The translations under genes and the position numbers were made by a program. This document shows positions 16,455 to 25,313 of a stretch of 64,000 nt of DNA, in pieces. Origin of the DNA: Leptonema sp964619535. Lineage in GTDB: Bacteria; Spirochaetota; Leptospiria; Leptospirales; Leptonemataceae. The DNA is taken from NCBI GenBank assembly GCA_964619535.1, contig CAZUEX010000003.1:124001-188000 (forward strand), read 5' to 3'. Below the pieces are notes generated by a model. That model saw only the letters and a list, made by a program, of their open reading frames with translations, did not search any database and was not told the origin of the DNA. Numbering within the stretch: the stretch's first letter is position 1; each line of letters opens with the position of its first letter.

Positions 16455-18093
16455 TGCGATCGTAGTCCGGATCGTCAGCCGTCATGTAGGGCTCCTTCAA
16501 TGCTGGTAGATTGTTTTCCCGCGCAAACTGGCGGATGGCTGCGCTGGTGGTCTGCCCGATCGAGCAGATGCGCCAGCCGTCGGACCATCTGCCTCCGGCG
16601 GATTTCAGGGAGTCGGCAAAGGAGTGAAACGACGAAGGGCTTCCAAAAAGCATATAGGCCTGCTCCGGAATCGAAGCAATCAGCCCGGATTCCAGCATGA
16701 CCGGTTTTGTGATATAGGCATCGAGGCGTTCTGCAGGGAATCCAGCCTCGGCCAGGATCTGATAGAACTCTTCCCTGCCCCCTGTGGCAGACAGGCCGAT
16801 GATGCGCAGGCCCTTAAGCCTTTCTGAAAATGAGTTCACAAGATGCCTGGCCAGCCCCGCACCGGTTCCATCTCCGACGATGATCTGAGGCTTTTGCACT
16901 CCACGTTCTTGCAGGAGCGATGCCGTTCTATTGCCCGGCACGGCCCAGAGGATGCCGGATCTGGCGAAGAGAGACGGATTGAGTCGATCGACCAGCCTGA
17001 TGGCCTCTGCGCTGAAGCAACCGATAAGGGAGTCGTTCTGTAGCTCCGGTAGTTCACTCAAAAGGTGCGTCGTTCGGATAACCCCGAAACAATGAATGTG
17101 ATCATAGCTCTGCTCCAGGGTGTCCATCCGCTCTTGCTTTCCGAAAACGTAGATGGGAATGGATGGGTTGGTTAACTCTGAAACAAGAAAGTCGCGAAGA
17201 ATGGCGGGATTGCTATGACGTCGCCTGAGCTGTATGGTTTGCGGATAGCGGGTTTTCACGAATTCGCGACCGAGATAGACATGGGCCTCCACCGCTTCGT
17301 CTGTACGGTATGCCTGTATGCCCAGGGGAAGATGACATCCTCCTTCAAGGGCAGCAAGCACTCCTCTTTCTACAGAGAGGATGTCTGCAAGCTCCGCATC
17401 GTGCAGTTTCTGCAGGGCTTCCCGGGCTTCTGCATCGGCCGAACGACATTGCACGGCAAGGGTTCCCTGGGCCGGTGCGGGCACCAGCGTTTCAATGTCG
17501 ACGGGGATGATGTCCAGTTGCTGCAAAAGCTCTGGCTCGACGAAGCGGTTTTGTTCTATAAGACGCTGGATGCCGGCTCCGGATAACAATATGGCATCGG
17601 GTCCGGTTTCTTCGAAAAGCCGTCTTACCCGGGTGGGGACGTTTCCGCGAAGCTCCTCCACCTGGAGGGTGGGAATGCGATGTTTCAGCTGGGACCGCCT
17701 GCGAACAGAGGAGGTGCCGATACGGCCATCGGGTCGGATATACGGAAAGGCATCGCCGACCCGGTCTTTCTTCTTGCAGATGAGATAGTCGCGCGAATCC
17801 AGTCGTTGCGGTATGGCCGCTATCATCAGTTCGGGAACAGAAACGGAGGGCAGGTCCTTGTAGGAGTGCACGGCAATATCTGCCTGATTCTGCAAGAGGG
17901 CATCCTCGATCTCTTTTGTAAAGAGGCCTTTGCGTTCATCACCGGATGCCAGGGCAAACGGTGCAAGGTTTACATCTCCCGTGGTTTTGACGATCTTCAG
18001 CTCTGTGCTGTAGCCAAGTGCCTGGAGACGGTTCTGTATATACTCTGCCTGGGCAAGTGCCAGGTCGGATCCACGGGTGGCGATGCGAAACAT
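16429..18093 (-). CDS. hemCD: fused porphobilinogen deaminase / uroporphyrinogen-III synthase
   Basis: A 554-residue fusion. Residues 1-~310 are HemC: RIATRGSDLALAQAEYIQ, HSYKDLP, GTSSVRRRSQL, and Cys253 in LEGGCHLPLG, which binds the dipyrromethane cofactor. Residues ~320-554 fit HemD, including the late IPEQAYMLFGSPSSFHSFAD and CSIGQTTSAAIRQF segments. Together they turn porphobilinogen into uroporphyrinogen III. As I recall, Leptospira also has a HemC with HemD activity in one polypeptide. The ATG at 18093 is chosen because homology starts there; in-frame upstream codons are unlikely to be translated. Confidence 0.93.
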   Translation of the reverse strand: MFRIATRGSDLALAQAEYIQNRLQALGYSTELKIVKTTGDVNLAPFALASGDERKGLFTKEIEDALLQNQADIAVHSYKDLPSVSVPELMIAAIPQRLDSRDYLICKKKDRVGDAFPYIRPDGRIGTSSVRRRSQLKHRIPTLQVEELRGNVPTRVRRLFEETGPDAILLSGAGIQRLIEQNRFVEPELLQQLDIIPVDIETLVPAPAQGTLAVQCRSADAEAREALQKLHDAELADILSVERGVLAALEGGCHLPLGIQAYRTDEAVEAHVYLGREFVKTRYPQTIQLRRRHSNPAILRDFLVSELTNPSIPIYVFGKQERMDTLEQSYDHIHCFGVIRTTHLLSELPELQNDSLIGCFSAEAIRLVDRLNPSLFARSGILWAVPGNRTASLLQERGVQKPQIIVGDGTGAGLARHLVNSFSERLKGLRIIGLSATGGREEFYQILAEAGFPAERLDAYITKPVMLESGLIASIPEQAYMLFGSPSSFHSFADSLKSAGGRWSDGWRICSIGQTTSAAIRQFARENNLPALKEPYMTADDPDYDRIIREILGL

Positions 18094-18196
18094 AGTCTCT
18101 TTTTTTTGTCCGTCAGTTTGCGGTCCACCGCTTCCGGGCGGATGTGTGCAAGGAATGTCCTTGCCGCGTGGTGGATCGGGGTTTTTCAGAGCATAC

Positions 18197-18976
18197 ATGT
18201 CCATGCAGTTCTATGACGCTCATTTTCATATCTTTGATCCACGGTTTCCGATTTCGAAGAACCAGGGATATCTACCCGATCCTTTTACGGTAGAACAGTA
18301 CATAACAGAGCGAGACGCCCTGATGGCTCCGCTGAAGGCAGCAGGTGGGGTGGTCGTTTCGGCAAGCTTTCAGGGCTTTGACCAGTCGTACCTGCTCGAT
18401 GCCCTTGAGAGTCTTGGCAGCGACTATGTGGGCATCACGCAGATCCCTTATGATTACCCGGACAGGGGCATCGAATCCTTGGGGCGCCAGCGGGTTCGGG
18501 GCCTGCGCTTTAATCTGCATCGCGGTATGCTTGATTCCTTTGAGCGTATGGAGGCCCTGGCCCGGCGTGTGCACGATCTGGTGGGCTGGCACTGTGAGTT
18601 CTATATCGATGCTGCAGAGCTGAATGAGGCGATTTTCGATCGTATGTGCGGACTGCCACAGGTAGTTCTGGATCATCTGGGGTTATCCAGGGCCGGGCTG
18701 CCTGCCGTATTGCGTCTGGCTGAGAAGGGCGTGCGGATAAAGGCCACAGGCTTTTACAGGGGAGATCTGGCCGAGGGCGACAGGCACTGGCTTGCTGCCA
18801 TGAAGAGCATTCATGACGTCAATCCCCATGCCCTGATGTTTGGCACCGACCTGCCGTCAACGCGTGCGCCGCAGCCACTGCAAAGAGACGATGTGCAGCG
18901 CATTTTGGATCTGTTTCCGGAAAGCGAACTCCGGCGCATATTTTACGAGAATGCTCGGTCGCTGTATCAGCGTTGA
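18197..18976 (+). CDS. amidohydrolase-superfamily (TIM-barrel) hydrolase
   Basis: About 259 residues. The opening FYDAHFHIF gives the HxH metal site of amidohydrolase-2 type enzymes. VVLDHLGLSRAG (His on strand 5) and the ending MFGTDLPSTRAPQ (catalytic Asp) complete the site. The family includes decarboxylases and lactonases acting on aromatic or sugar-derived acids; the substrate cannot be read from the sequence. ATGs at 18197 and 18203 are both possible starts. It is divergent from hemCD and overlaps the end of mnmG by 10 bp. Confidence 0.85.
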   Translation: MSMQFYDAHFHIFDPRFPISKNQGYLPDPFTVEQYITERDALMAPLKAAGGVVVSASFQGFDQSYLLDALESLGSDYVGITQIPYDYPDRGIESLGRQRVRGLRFNLHRGMLDSFERMEALARRVHDLVGWHCEFYIDAAELNEAIFDRMCGLPQVVLDHLGLSRAGLPAVLRLAEKGVRIKATGFYRGDLAEGDRHWLAAMKSIHDVNPHALMFGTDLPSTRAPQPLQRDDVQRILDLFPESELRRIFYENARSLYQR

Positions 18977-20868
18977 TTTCCTGCTGTCGTTTGCAGGAGC
19001 TTCATGTGGATGAGATCGATGTCCGGCGGGTCGACGCCTGATATACGAGAGGCAGCGTCCAGATCGACCGGACGGAGCCGTTTTAGCTTTTCCCGTGCCT
19101 CTTTTTTCATGCCCTCGATGCTGTCGTAGTCGAAGTCGGCGGGGATGGTGATCTGCCTGGCCTTTTCTCGGCGTTCGATATTTTCCTGTTCGCGTTTTAC
19201 GTAGCCTTCGTATTTTATCTCCATCTCGAGGATGCGACGGTGGCTTTCATCGAGCTGCATGACCTCGGGGACCAGATCCTGTAGATCCTCGATCTGGACT
19301 TCCGGCCGGCGAAGAAAGGAGTCGGTCGTTTTTCCAAACATGGAGTTGGTTCGTGGAATGCCCTTTCGTTTGAGCATCTCATCGAATTCGGGAATGGGAC
19401 GGATGCCCGTTGAGTAGATGCGTTTACGCACGCCTTCGATGCGCTCGTAGCGGTCCTTCATCCGGGCATAGTCATCCTCGGCAACCAATCCCATTTCGTA
19501 ACCATATTGCATGAGGCGTCTGTCTGCATTGTCCTGGCGTAGAAGGAGGCGGTGTTCGGCGCGGCTGGTGAACATGCGGTAGGGATCCTCGACTCCTTTG
19601 TAGACCAGGTCATCGATCAGTACTCCGATGTAGGCCTCCCCGCGTGACAGGATCAGAGGCGGTTGTCCGCGGTGCGAGCGAAGTACATTGATGCCGGCCA
19701 TCAGGCCCTGGGCCGCTGCCTCTTCGTATCCTGTTGTTCCGTTGATCTGCCCTGCAAAGTAGAGCTGGCGGATCTTCTTTGTTTGAAGGTCGGGGCCGAG
19801 CTCGCGAGGATCGACGTAATCGTATTCTACGGCATAGCCGGGTTTGACGATCTCTGCCTCCTCCAGGCCCTTGCACGAACGGATGAGCTGCCACTGGATC
19901 TCTTCGGGTAGTGAGGTGGAGACGCCATTCAGGTACACCTCGCCGGTGCGGATGCCCTCTGGCTCGATGAAGATATGGTGTCGGTCGCGATCGGCGAAGC
20001 GGACGACCTTGTCTTCGATGCTCGGACAGTAGCGCGGCCCGGTGCTCTGGATCTGTCCGGAGTACATCGGTGCCAGTTCGAGGTTATCAAGAATGAGTTG
20101 ATGGACCGCCTGGTTTGTGTATGTTATATAACAGTTAATCTGTTGCTGTGTAATGCGCTCGGTGGAGTACGAGAAGGGTTGTGGCACCTCGTCCGGGGTT
20201 TGAATCTCTGTCTTTGAGAAGTCAATGGTTTTCTTTAAAACCCTCGGAGGTGTGCCGGTCTTTAACCGACCGAGGGAAAAGGAGTAATGCTTCAGGCATT
20301 CGGAAAGGCCAATGGCAGAGGACTCTGCAATGCGACCGGACCGGGCCTGATACTGGCCGATGTGGATGAGGCCGTTCAAAAAGGTTCCGGTTGTGAGGAT
20401 GACAGCGGTGGCTGAAAGCTCATGTCCGCGGCCCGTGACAACGCCGACGACGGTGTCGTTTTCGATAAGCAGGGATTCGACGGTGTCCTGCCGCAGGCTG
20501 AGGTTTGGCGTCTCTTCGAGGGTCCACTTTACTACGTTCTGGTAGGCCTTCTTTTCTGCCTGTGCTCGCGGTGCCCACACGGCCGGTCCTTTGCTGCGGT
20601 TCAGCATCTTGAAGTGGATTCCGGTTTCGTCGATGACGCGACCCATGAGTCCGCCAAGGGCATCGATTTCGCGAACCATGTGGCCTTTTGCTATACCGCC
20701 GATGGCCGGGTTACAGGACATCTGGCCAAGGGTGTCGAGGTTCATCGATACCAGCAAGGTAGAGAGTCCGCCTTTTGCGCAGACATAGGCTGCCTCGGCG
20801 CCGGCGTGTCCACCACCGACGACGATGACGTCAAAGCGAGACGGTAGGAAGGGATTGTGTTCGTTCAT
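18967..20868 (-). CDS. mnmG: tRNA uridine-5-carboxymethylaminomethyl modification enzyme MnmG
   Basis: A 633-residue FAD protein that, with MnmE, modifies the wobble uridine of several tRNAs. FDVIVVGGGHAGAEAA at the N-terminus binds FAD; the SCNPAIGGIAKGH and GRLKTGTPPR motifs are GidA signatures, and GLMAGINVLR and FTSRAEHRLLLRQDNADRRL follow. The length is normal for the family. The ATG at 20868 places the FAD motif near the N-terminus; the frame stays open further upstream without homology. mnmG often lies near the replication origin with rsmG and parAB, as here. Confidence 0.97.
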   Translation of the reverse strand: MNEHNPFLPSRFDVIVVGGGHAGAEAAYVCAKGGLSTLLVSMNLDTLGQMSCNPAIGGIAKGHMVREIDALGGLMGRVIDETGIHFKMLNRSKGPAVWAPRAQAEKKAYQNVVKWTLEETPNLSLRQDTVESLLIENDTVVGVVTGRGHELSATAVILTTGTFLNGLIHIGQYQARSGRIAESSAIGLSECLKHYSFSLGRLKTGTPPRVLKKTIDFSKTEIQTPDEVPQPFSYSTERITQQQINCYITYTNQAVHQLILDNLELAPMYSGQIQSTGPRYCPSIEDKVVRFADRDRHHIFIEPEGIRTGEVYLNGVSTSLPEEIQWQLIRSCKGLEEAEIVKPGYAVEYDYVDPRELGPDLQTKKIRQLYFAGQINGTTGYEEAAAQGLMAGINVLRSHRGQPPLILSRGEAYIGVLIDDLVYKGVEDPYRMFTSRAEHRLLLRQDNADRRLMQYGYEMGLVAEDDYARMKDRYERIEGVRKRIYSTGIRPIPEFDEMLKRKGIPRTNSMFGKTTDSFLRRPEVQIEDLQDLVPEVMQLDESHRRILEMEIKYEGYVKREQENIERREKARQITIPADFDYDSIEGMKKEAREKLKRLRPVDLDAASRISGVDPPDIDLIHMKLLQTTAGNQR

Positions 20869-20917
20869 AGAATGGGATCGTGCAGCAGTGATTACCAGAT
20901 AACTGCATTTTTCGCTC

Positions 20918-23251
20918 ATGGCAATCAAACAAAGCAGGGATAATAGAAACGGTATGAAGCGCACTCTTATAGTCATCGGTGGAGGCCTGTTACAGCTGCC
21001 TCTGATTCGCACGGCCCGGCGTATGGGGCTTTTTACGATCGTCTTTGATATGGATGCCGAAGCCGTTGGCATGAAAGAGGCAGACCATGCCGTGCAGATG
21101 AGCACGCGTGATATCGATGGCTGCGTGCGGGAAGCGAAAAGGGTGCGGCAGAGCATGCAGGTGCACGGTGTGATTACTGCGGGAACCGATGCAAGCCGGG
21201 CCGTGGCAGCCATTGCCGGTGCACTGGATCTGCCAGGGATTCGATACAGTGCAGCAGAGGCAGCATCGAACAAGGTTCTGATGCGCAAGACGCTGCGACG
21301 CCACGGTGTGCCTGTGCCCGACTTCTATGCCGTATGGTCTTTGAAGGAAGCACGTGATGCCCTCGATGAGCTGGGCTGTCCGGCCGTTATAAAGCCTGCT
21401 GAGAACATGGGGGCGCGTGGTGTGATCAAGGTGCGTAATCGTGACGAATTGCAGCGGGCCTACCGTCATGCCAAACGGTATGCGACGACGGGCGAGCTTA
21501 TCCTCGAAGAGTTCATGGAAGGACCGGAGCTGTCTGTGGACGCCCTGGCCTGGCAGGGGCAGATCCGTATTACGGGCATGGCAGATCGCATTATCACCCG
21601 GGAGCCCTACTTTATCGAAATCGGACATAACATGCCCTCGGCCATGCCTGCCTCTGTCCTCGAAGAGGCGGCCTCTGTGATGAAGGCCGGCATGCAGGCA
21701 CTGGATCTGCATACCGGTGCAGGAAAGGGCGATCTGAAAGTGACGCCGAAAGGGGTGATGGTAGGGGAGATCGCGGCCCGGCTATCGGGCGGATGGATGA
21801 GCTCTCATACGTATCCGTTGCACAGCGGTGTGGATCTGTACCGCGCAGCCATACGCATTGCCCTGGGTGAAGAACCGGGCGACCTGGAAGAGGTGCAGGA
21901 CTTCGTCTGTATTGAACGAGGCATCCTCTCTGCCCCTGGAAAGATCCTGTCTATAGAAGGCGTGGAGCAGATGCGCAGCATAGCCGGTGTGGAAGAGGTG
22001 ATCATTACGAAGCCCGTTGGCTCTGTGATGCAGCCGGTAACCAGCAACATCGACAAGGTGGGCCATGTTATCGTTCGTGCTCGCACGCTTGCCGAGGCCG
22101 AGGAGGTGGCCCGCCAGGCTCTCGATCTTTTTCAGGTGTCCGTTGATGATACCTACAGCGTTGACTGGAAGCAGGTAGAGCAGCGTGCACGGGAACGCTT
22201 CGGCGAATCGGTATGCCATGTGTGCAAGGCCTGTGATGGCAGGAACTGTGCGAGCGGTGTCCCTGGAATGGGCGGCATCGGATCGCAGGCATCGTTTATC
22301 GATAATGCCCAGGCCCTTTCCGAATACAGGATTCTACCCCGCTATATCAGGGAGCCGGTGCAGCCCGTGACGGGGCTTGAGCTGTTTGGTCGGCATCTTG
22401 AGCATCCTGTGATGATTGCTCCGATGACCGGGGCCACAACGAATCTGGGGGATGCCATCTCAGAAGAGGAGCTTGCAAGACAGATCGTGCAGGGTGCACG
22501 GGAGGCCGGCTCCATTGGATGGGTAGGGGATGGTGCCAGCGTCGATAAGTACCATACGATCTACGGAGTGGTAAAAGAGAACGATGGCTTTGGTATTGCC
22601 ATACTGAAGCCGAGGGCCGATACAGAGGCCTTGCTTCGTCGAATCGATGAGGCAACGGAAGGCGGCTTCGTGGCCGTCGGGATGGACATCGATGCGATTA
22701 CGTTTCGAACGCTTGCTTTGCGTGGGCAGAAGGGGATGGCTCGAAGCTTTCGTGCCATTGCAGAGCTGTGCCGGCGTACTCCGCTGCCGTTTATCCTGAA
22801 AGGGATTATGAATCCAGAGGATGCCCGTGCTGCTCTCGAGGCCGGTGTGTCTGCCATCGTTGTTTCGAACCATGGCGGGCGTGTGCATGAAGAGTTGCCA
22901 GGAACGGCCCGCGTTCTGCCCGAGATCGTCGATGTGATCGGGGGAAGGATTCCGGTGCTTGTGGATGGGGGGATCCGCTCTGGCGGTGATGTGTTCAAGA
23001 TGCTCTGCCTTGGTGCGGATGCCGTCCTGGTGGGTCGTCCCGCTGTGATTGCCGCCGTGGGTGGTGGCCTGCCTGCTGTGAAGGTCCTGCTGCAGCGCTA
23101 TGCCCAGGAGCTTCGGCAGACCATGGAGCTCTGTGGTACCGCCACGCTTACCGATGCCGGCCCCACCTATCTGAAACGGATTAAGGAGCCGGACGAAAGC
23201 TTACCGGGTGGTTCCGGATCTTCTGCGAAAGATCAGGCTCAAGCAACCTGA
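20918..23251 (+). CDS. ATP-grasp ligase fused to FMN-dependent alpha-hydroxyacid-oxidising domain
   Basis: A 777-residue two-domain protein (or 765 from the ATG at 20954). Residues ~15-420 are a complete ATP-grasp carboxylate-amine ligase: an N-terminal Rossmann-like preATP-grasp, VIKPAENMGARGVIKV, LILEEFMEGPELSVDAL and EIAARLSGGW. A cysteine cluster C433-x2-C436-x2-C439-x4-C444 follows. Residues ~447-760 are a TIM-barrel FMN enzyme of the alpha-hydroxyacid dehydrogenase family, with the catalytic VVSNHGGRVHEE (His652) and VLVDGGIRSGGDVFK. Clostridial stand-alone proteins share the Cys-rich start and barrel. Substrates unknown; the fusion suggests a two-step biosynthesis. Confidence 0.85.
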   Translation: MAIKQSRDNRNGMKRTLIVIGGGLLQLPLIRTARRMGLFTIVFDMDAEAVGMKEADHAVQMSTRDIDGCVREAKRVRQSMQVHGVITAGTDASRAVAAIAGALDLPGIRYSAAEAASNKVLMRKTLRRHGVPVPDFYAVWSLKEARDALDELGCPAVIKPAENMGARGVIKVRNRDELQRAYRHAKRYATTGELILEEFMEGPELSVDALAWQGQIRITGMADRIITREPYFIEIGHNMPSAMPASVLEEAASVMKAGMQALDLHTGAGKGDLKVTPKGVMVGEIAARLSGGWMSSHTYPLHSGVDLYRAAIRIALGEEPGDLEEVQDFVCIERGILSAPGKILSIEGVEQMRSIAGVEEVIITKPVGSVMQPVTSNIDKVGHVIVRARTLAEAEEVARQALDLFQVSVDDTYSVDWKQVEQRARERFGESVCHVCKACDGRNCASGVPGMGGIGSQASFIDNAQALSEYRILPRYIREPVQPVTGLELFGRHLEHPVMIAPMTGATTNLGDAISEEELARQIVQGAREAGSIGWVGDGASVDKYHTIYGVVKENDGFGIAILKPRADTEALLRRIDEATEGGFVAVGMDIDAITFRTLALRGQKGMARSFRAIAELCRRTPLPFILKGIMNPEDARAALEAGVSAIVVSNHGGRVHEELPGTARVLPEIVDVIGGRIPVLVDGGIRSGGDVFKMLCLGADAVLVGRPAVIAAVGGGLPAVKVLLQRYAQELRQTMELCGTATLTDAGPTYLKRIKEPDESLPGGSGSSAKDQAQAT

Positions 23252-23678
23252 GTGTGACGAGGCAGCCGTTTTCGTCGAAGTCATGAAAGGCAACAAAGGC
23301 ATGTTGTAACAGGTCGGCAAAGTCGATCGCACCAAGGAGGATTTCCCGGTCCGTAAAGACGTGCGGATAGTCCTGCTTGAAATTGCCTTTTTCATTTCCC
23401 GAGCCCCCTGGAATTCGGAAGCGTGTGTGCAGCATGATGGAAACGAGACGGTCATGGGCCATCTCACGGGCACGGTTCAGGCAGGCCTGGCGAATGTCGT
23501 GCAGGCTTCCGTCCTGGGCACGCATCGTGGATCGTCCCGCAGCCTGGAGGATGTTCGGTGCAACGAAGCCTTCTTCCAGGAAGTTGTAAAGGGCATCACG
23601 CTTGTAGTAGATCTCCGAGGGCTGAAAGGGCGAGCAGGCGTACAGAAGCAGGATGGCGATTGCTGGCGTAAGGCGCAT
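23181..23678 (-). CDS. small lipoprotein of unknown function
   Basis: A 165-residue protein with a short signal peptide and lipobox (LLLYAC, Cys15), so probably a membrane-anchored lipoprotein. The mature part has basic, Arg/His-rich patches and conserved-looking aromatic strands (LLQHAFVAFHDFDENGCLVTLRLL). I do not recognise a family. Its last 71 bases overlap the end of the ATP-grasp/FMN fusion gene on the other strand. It is divergent from rsmG. Confidence 0.72.
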   Translation of the reverse strand: MRLTPAIAILLLYACSPFQPSEIYYKRDALYNFLEEGFVAPNILQAAGRSTMRAQDGSLHDIRQACLNRAREMAHDRLVSIMLHTRFRIPGGSGNEKGNFKQDYPHVFTDREILLGAIDFADLLQHAFVAFHDFDENGCLVTLRLLEPDLSQKIRNHPVSFRPAP

Positions 23679-23768
23679 GATCCATTCCGGATGATGAGGC
23701 AGGGAAGGCAGCTGAAAATTATGCCAGGAATGGGATTTCAGGGGAAGGGCCCCGGAAAAGAATGTCGT

Positions 23769-24479
23769 ATGTCATTTGTTGAGGACCTCAATGCACAGGC
23801 AGACCGATCGCTGCTATCGATATTCGACGAGGCTGCGGTGGAGGCCTTTTATTCGTTTCTGGTGGAAATGAATCCTGTGGGCGGCTTCTTTTCGAAAGGG
23901 GATTCTGCCCGGATTGCCGATCGGCATCTTTACGAAAGCCTGGCCTATGTGAAACGGATTATGTCGCTCCCGGGTGTTTCACGTGAAACAAAGATCCTCG
24001 ATGTAGGGACTGGACCCGGGTTGCCGGGCTATCTCTTTGCCTGTTTGAAAGAGCCGCCTTATGTCACGTTGATGGATTCTTCCCGTCGTCGTCTGTCGTT
24101 TGTAGAGGAGTTTCATCGCAACCGGGCGCAGGAAGGCCTGCGGGGGCGTGTACGTTTTCAGTATGCCCGGGCAGAAGAAAGCCGTGGGTCCTACGACATC
24201 ATTACGGCCCGGGCGCTGATTCCGTTTCCGTATAATGCCATCCTCCTGCGCCACCTTCTGAAGGGGCGGATGGCCCTGGCAACGGGACCGTCTGTGCGCT
24301 CCCCGGAATCCGAAAAACTTCTACGGCAGTATGGATTGATGGTGGAAGAATCTTGCCCGTTGACGGAACTGGATTTTATCGGTGAACGGCACCTGATCCT
24401 TTTGCGTAAAGCGGATCCGAAGGCCGCCTTACCACCTGTTCCCTGGAAGACCATCCAGGCGATGCGAAAAGGAACCTAA
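23769..24479 (+). CDS. rsmG: RsmG-family 16S rRNA methyltransferase (origin-type copy, divergent)
   Basis: About 236 residues from the ATG at 23769; earlier in-frame ATGs exist. It has the RsmG RHLYESL motif, the SAM-binding LDVGTGPGLPG, and a DIITARAL segment in place of the usual SRA motif. The conserved NLT motif before RHxxDSL is missing. RsmG makes m7G527 in 16S rRNA. The position directly before parA and parB is the classical gidB-parAB arrangement near oriC. A perfect parS site lies inside the gene. A second, more canonical RsmG domain occurs at 60087. Confidence 0.82.
   Translation: MSFVEDLNAQADRSLLSIFDEAAVEAFYSFLVEMNPVGGFFSKGDSARIADRHLYESLAYVKRIMSLPGVSRETKILDVGTGPGLPGYLFACLKEPPYVTLMDSSRRRLSFVEEFHRNRAQEGLRGRVRFQYARAEESRGSYDIITARALIPFPYNAILLRHLLKGRMALATGPSVRSPESEKLLRQYGLMVEESCPLTELDFIGERHLILLRKADPKAALPPVPWKTIQAMRKGT
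23975..23990. promoter_or_regulatory. parS: parS centromere site (perfect 16-bp palindrome)
   Basis: TGTTTCACGTGAAACA is the full consensus parS palindrome recognised by chromosomal ParB. It lies within rsmG, about 530 bp before parA, where it encodes part of VSRETK. ParB would load and spread from here and ParA would move the complex, segregating the origin region. Confidence 0.95.
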
Positions 24480-24518
24480 CGGGCCTTTGTTAGAAAAAAT
24501 ACAGTAAAGGAATAACAC

Positions 24519-25280
24519 ATGGCGCAGATCATCGCTATTGCCAACCAGAAGGGTGGAGTCGGTAAAACGACCACCACAATCAATCTTGCCGCGGCGCTTG
24601 GCCAGTCCGGCAAGTCGGTGCTTATTGTAGACCTTGATCCTCAGGGGAATGCCTCGTCCGGTCTTGGCATCGATATACATAAGACGGAGCGAACGATCTA
24701 CGAGATCCTGCTCGAAGAGGTATCCCTGGCCGAGTGTATCGTTGATCTGTCGGAGAAAGGCGTGCATATCGTTCCGTCGAACGTGAACCTTTCGGGGATT
24801 GAAGTCGACCTGCTGGAAAGCGACAATCGTAACCATCGCCTGAAGGGCTATCTGGATCCGGTTCGCAGCCGGTTTGACGTCATCCTGATCGATTGTCCGC
24901 CAAACCTTGGTATCCTTACCCTGAACGCCCTGTGCGCTGCCGATGGCGTGATCATTCCACTGCAGACGGAATACTATGCCCTGGAAGGGATTACGCAGCT
25001 GGTGAAGGTCGTCCAGATGGTACAGAAATCCCTGAACCCTGCGCTGACCCTGACGGGCGTTCTTCTGACGATGTATGACCAGAGGACGAACCTGTCCCGC
25101 ATGGTGGTGGATGATGTGCGGAATCACTTTCAGGAATCGGTTTTCGAAACGATCGTGCCGCGTAACGTCAAACTCTCTGAGGCTCCGTCGTTCGGACAGA
25201 GCATACTGCTGTATGCACCGGACAGTCCAGGCGCCGTAGCTTACAGGGCCGTTGCCGCAGAGCTGTTGCAGAGGATTTAA
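24519..25280 (+). CDS. parA: chromosome partitioning ATPase ParA/Soj
   Basis: A 253-residue deviant Walker ATPase: IANQKGGVGKTTTTINLAAA at the N-terminus, VDLDPQGNASSGLG, and DCPPNLGILTLNAL. Full match to chromosomal ParA, which forms an ATP-dependent gradient on the nucleoid and pulls ParB-parS complexes. AAAGGA precedes the ATG at suitable spacing. It follows rsmG and precedes parB by 33 bases, one operon. Confidence 0.98.
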   Translation: MAQIIAIANQKGGVGKTTTTINLAAALGQSGKSVLIVDLDPQGNASSGLGIDIHKTERTIYEILLEEVSLAECIVDLSEKGVHIVPSNVNLSGIEVDLLESDNRNHRLKGYLDPVRSRFDVILIDCPPNLGILTLNALCAADGVIIPLQTEYYALEGITQLVKVVQMVQKSLNPALTLTGVLLTMYDQRTNLSRMVVDDVRNHFQESVFETIVPRNVKLSEAPSFGQSILLYAPDSPGAVAYRAVAAELLQRI

Positions 25281-25313
25281 TCGAGAGCAGGGGACGGGAA
25301 AAGGAGTAGAACC

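Noticed and set aside
20869..21288. N-terminal extension of MnmG
   Set aside because: The frame stays open upstream of the FAD motif, but that part runs antisense through the start of the ATP-grasp/FMN gene and has no homology.
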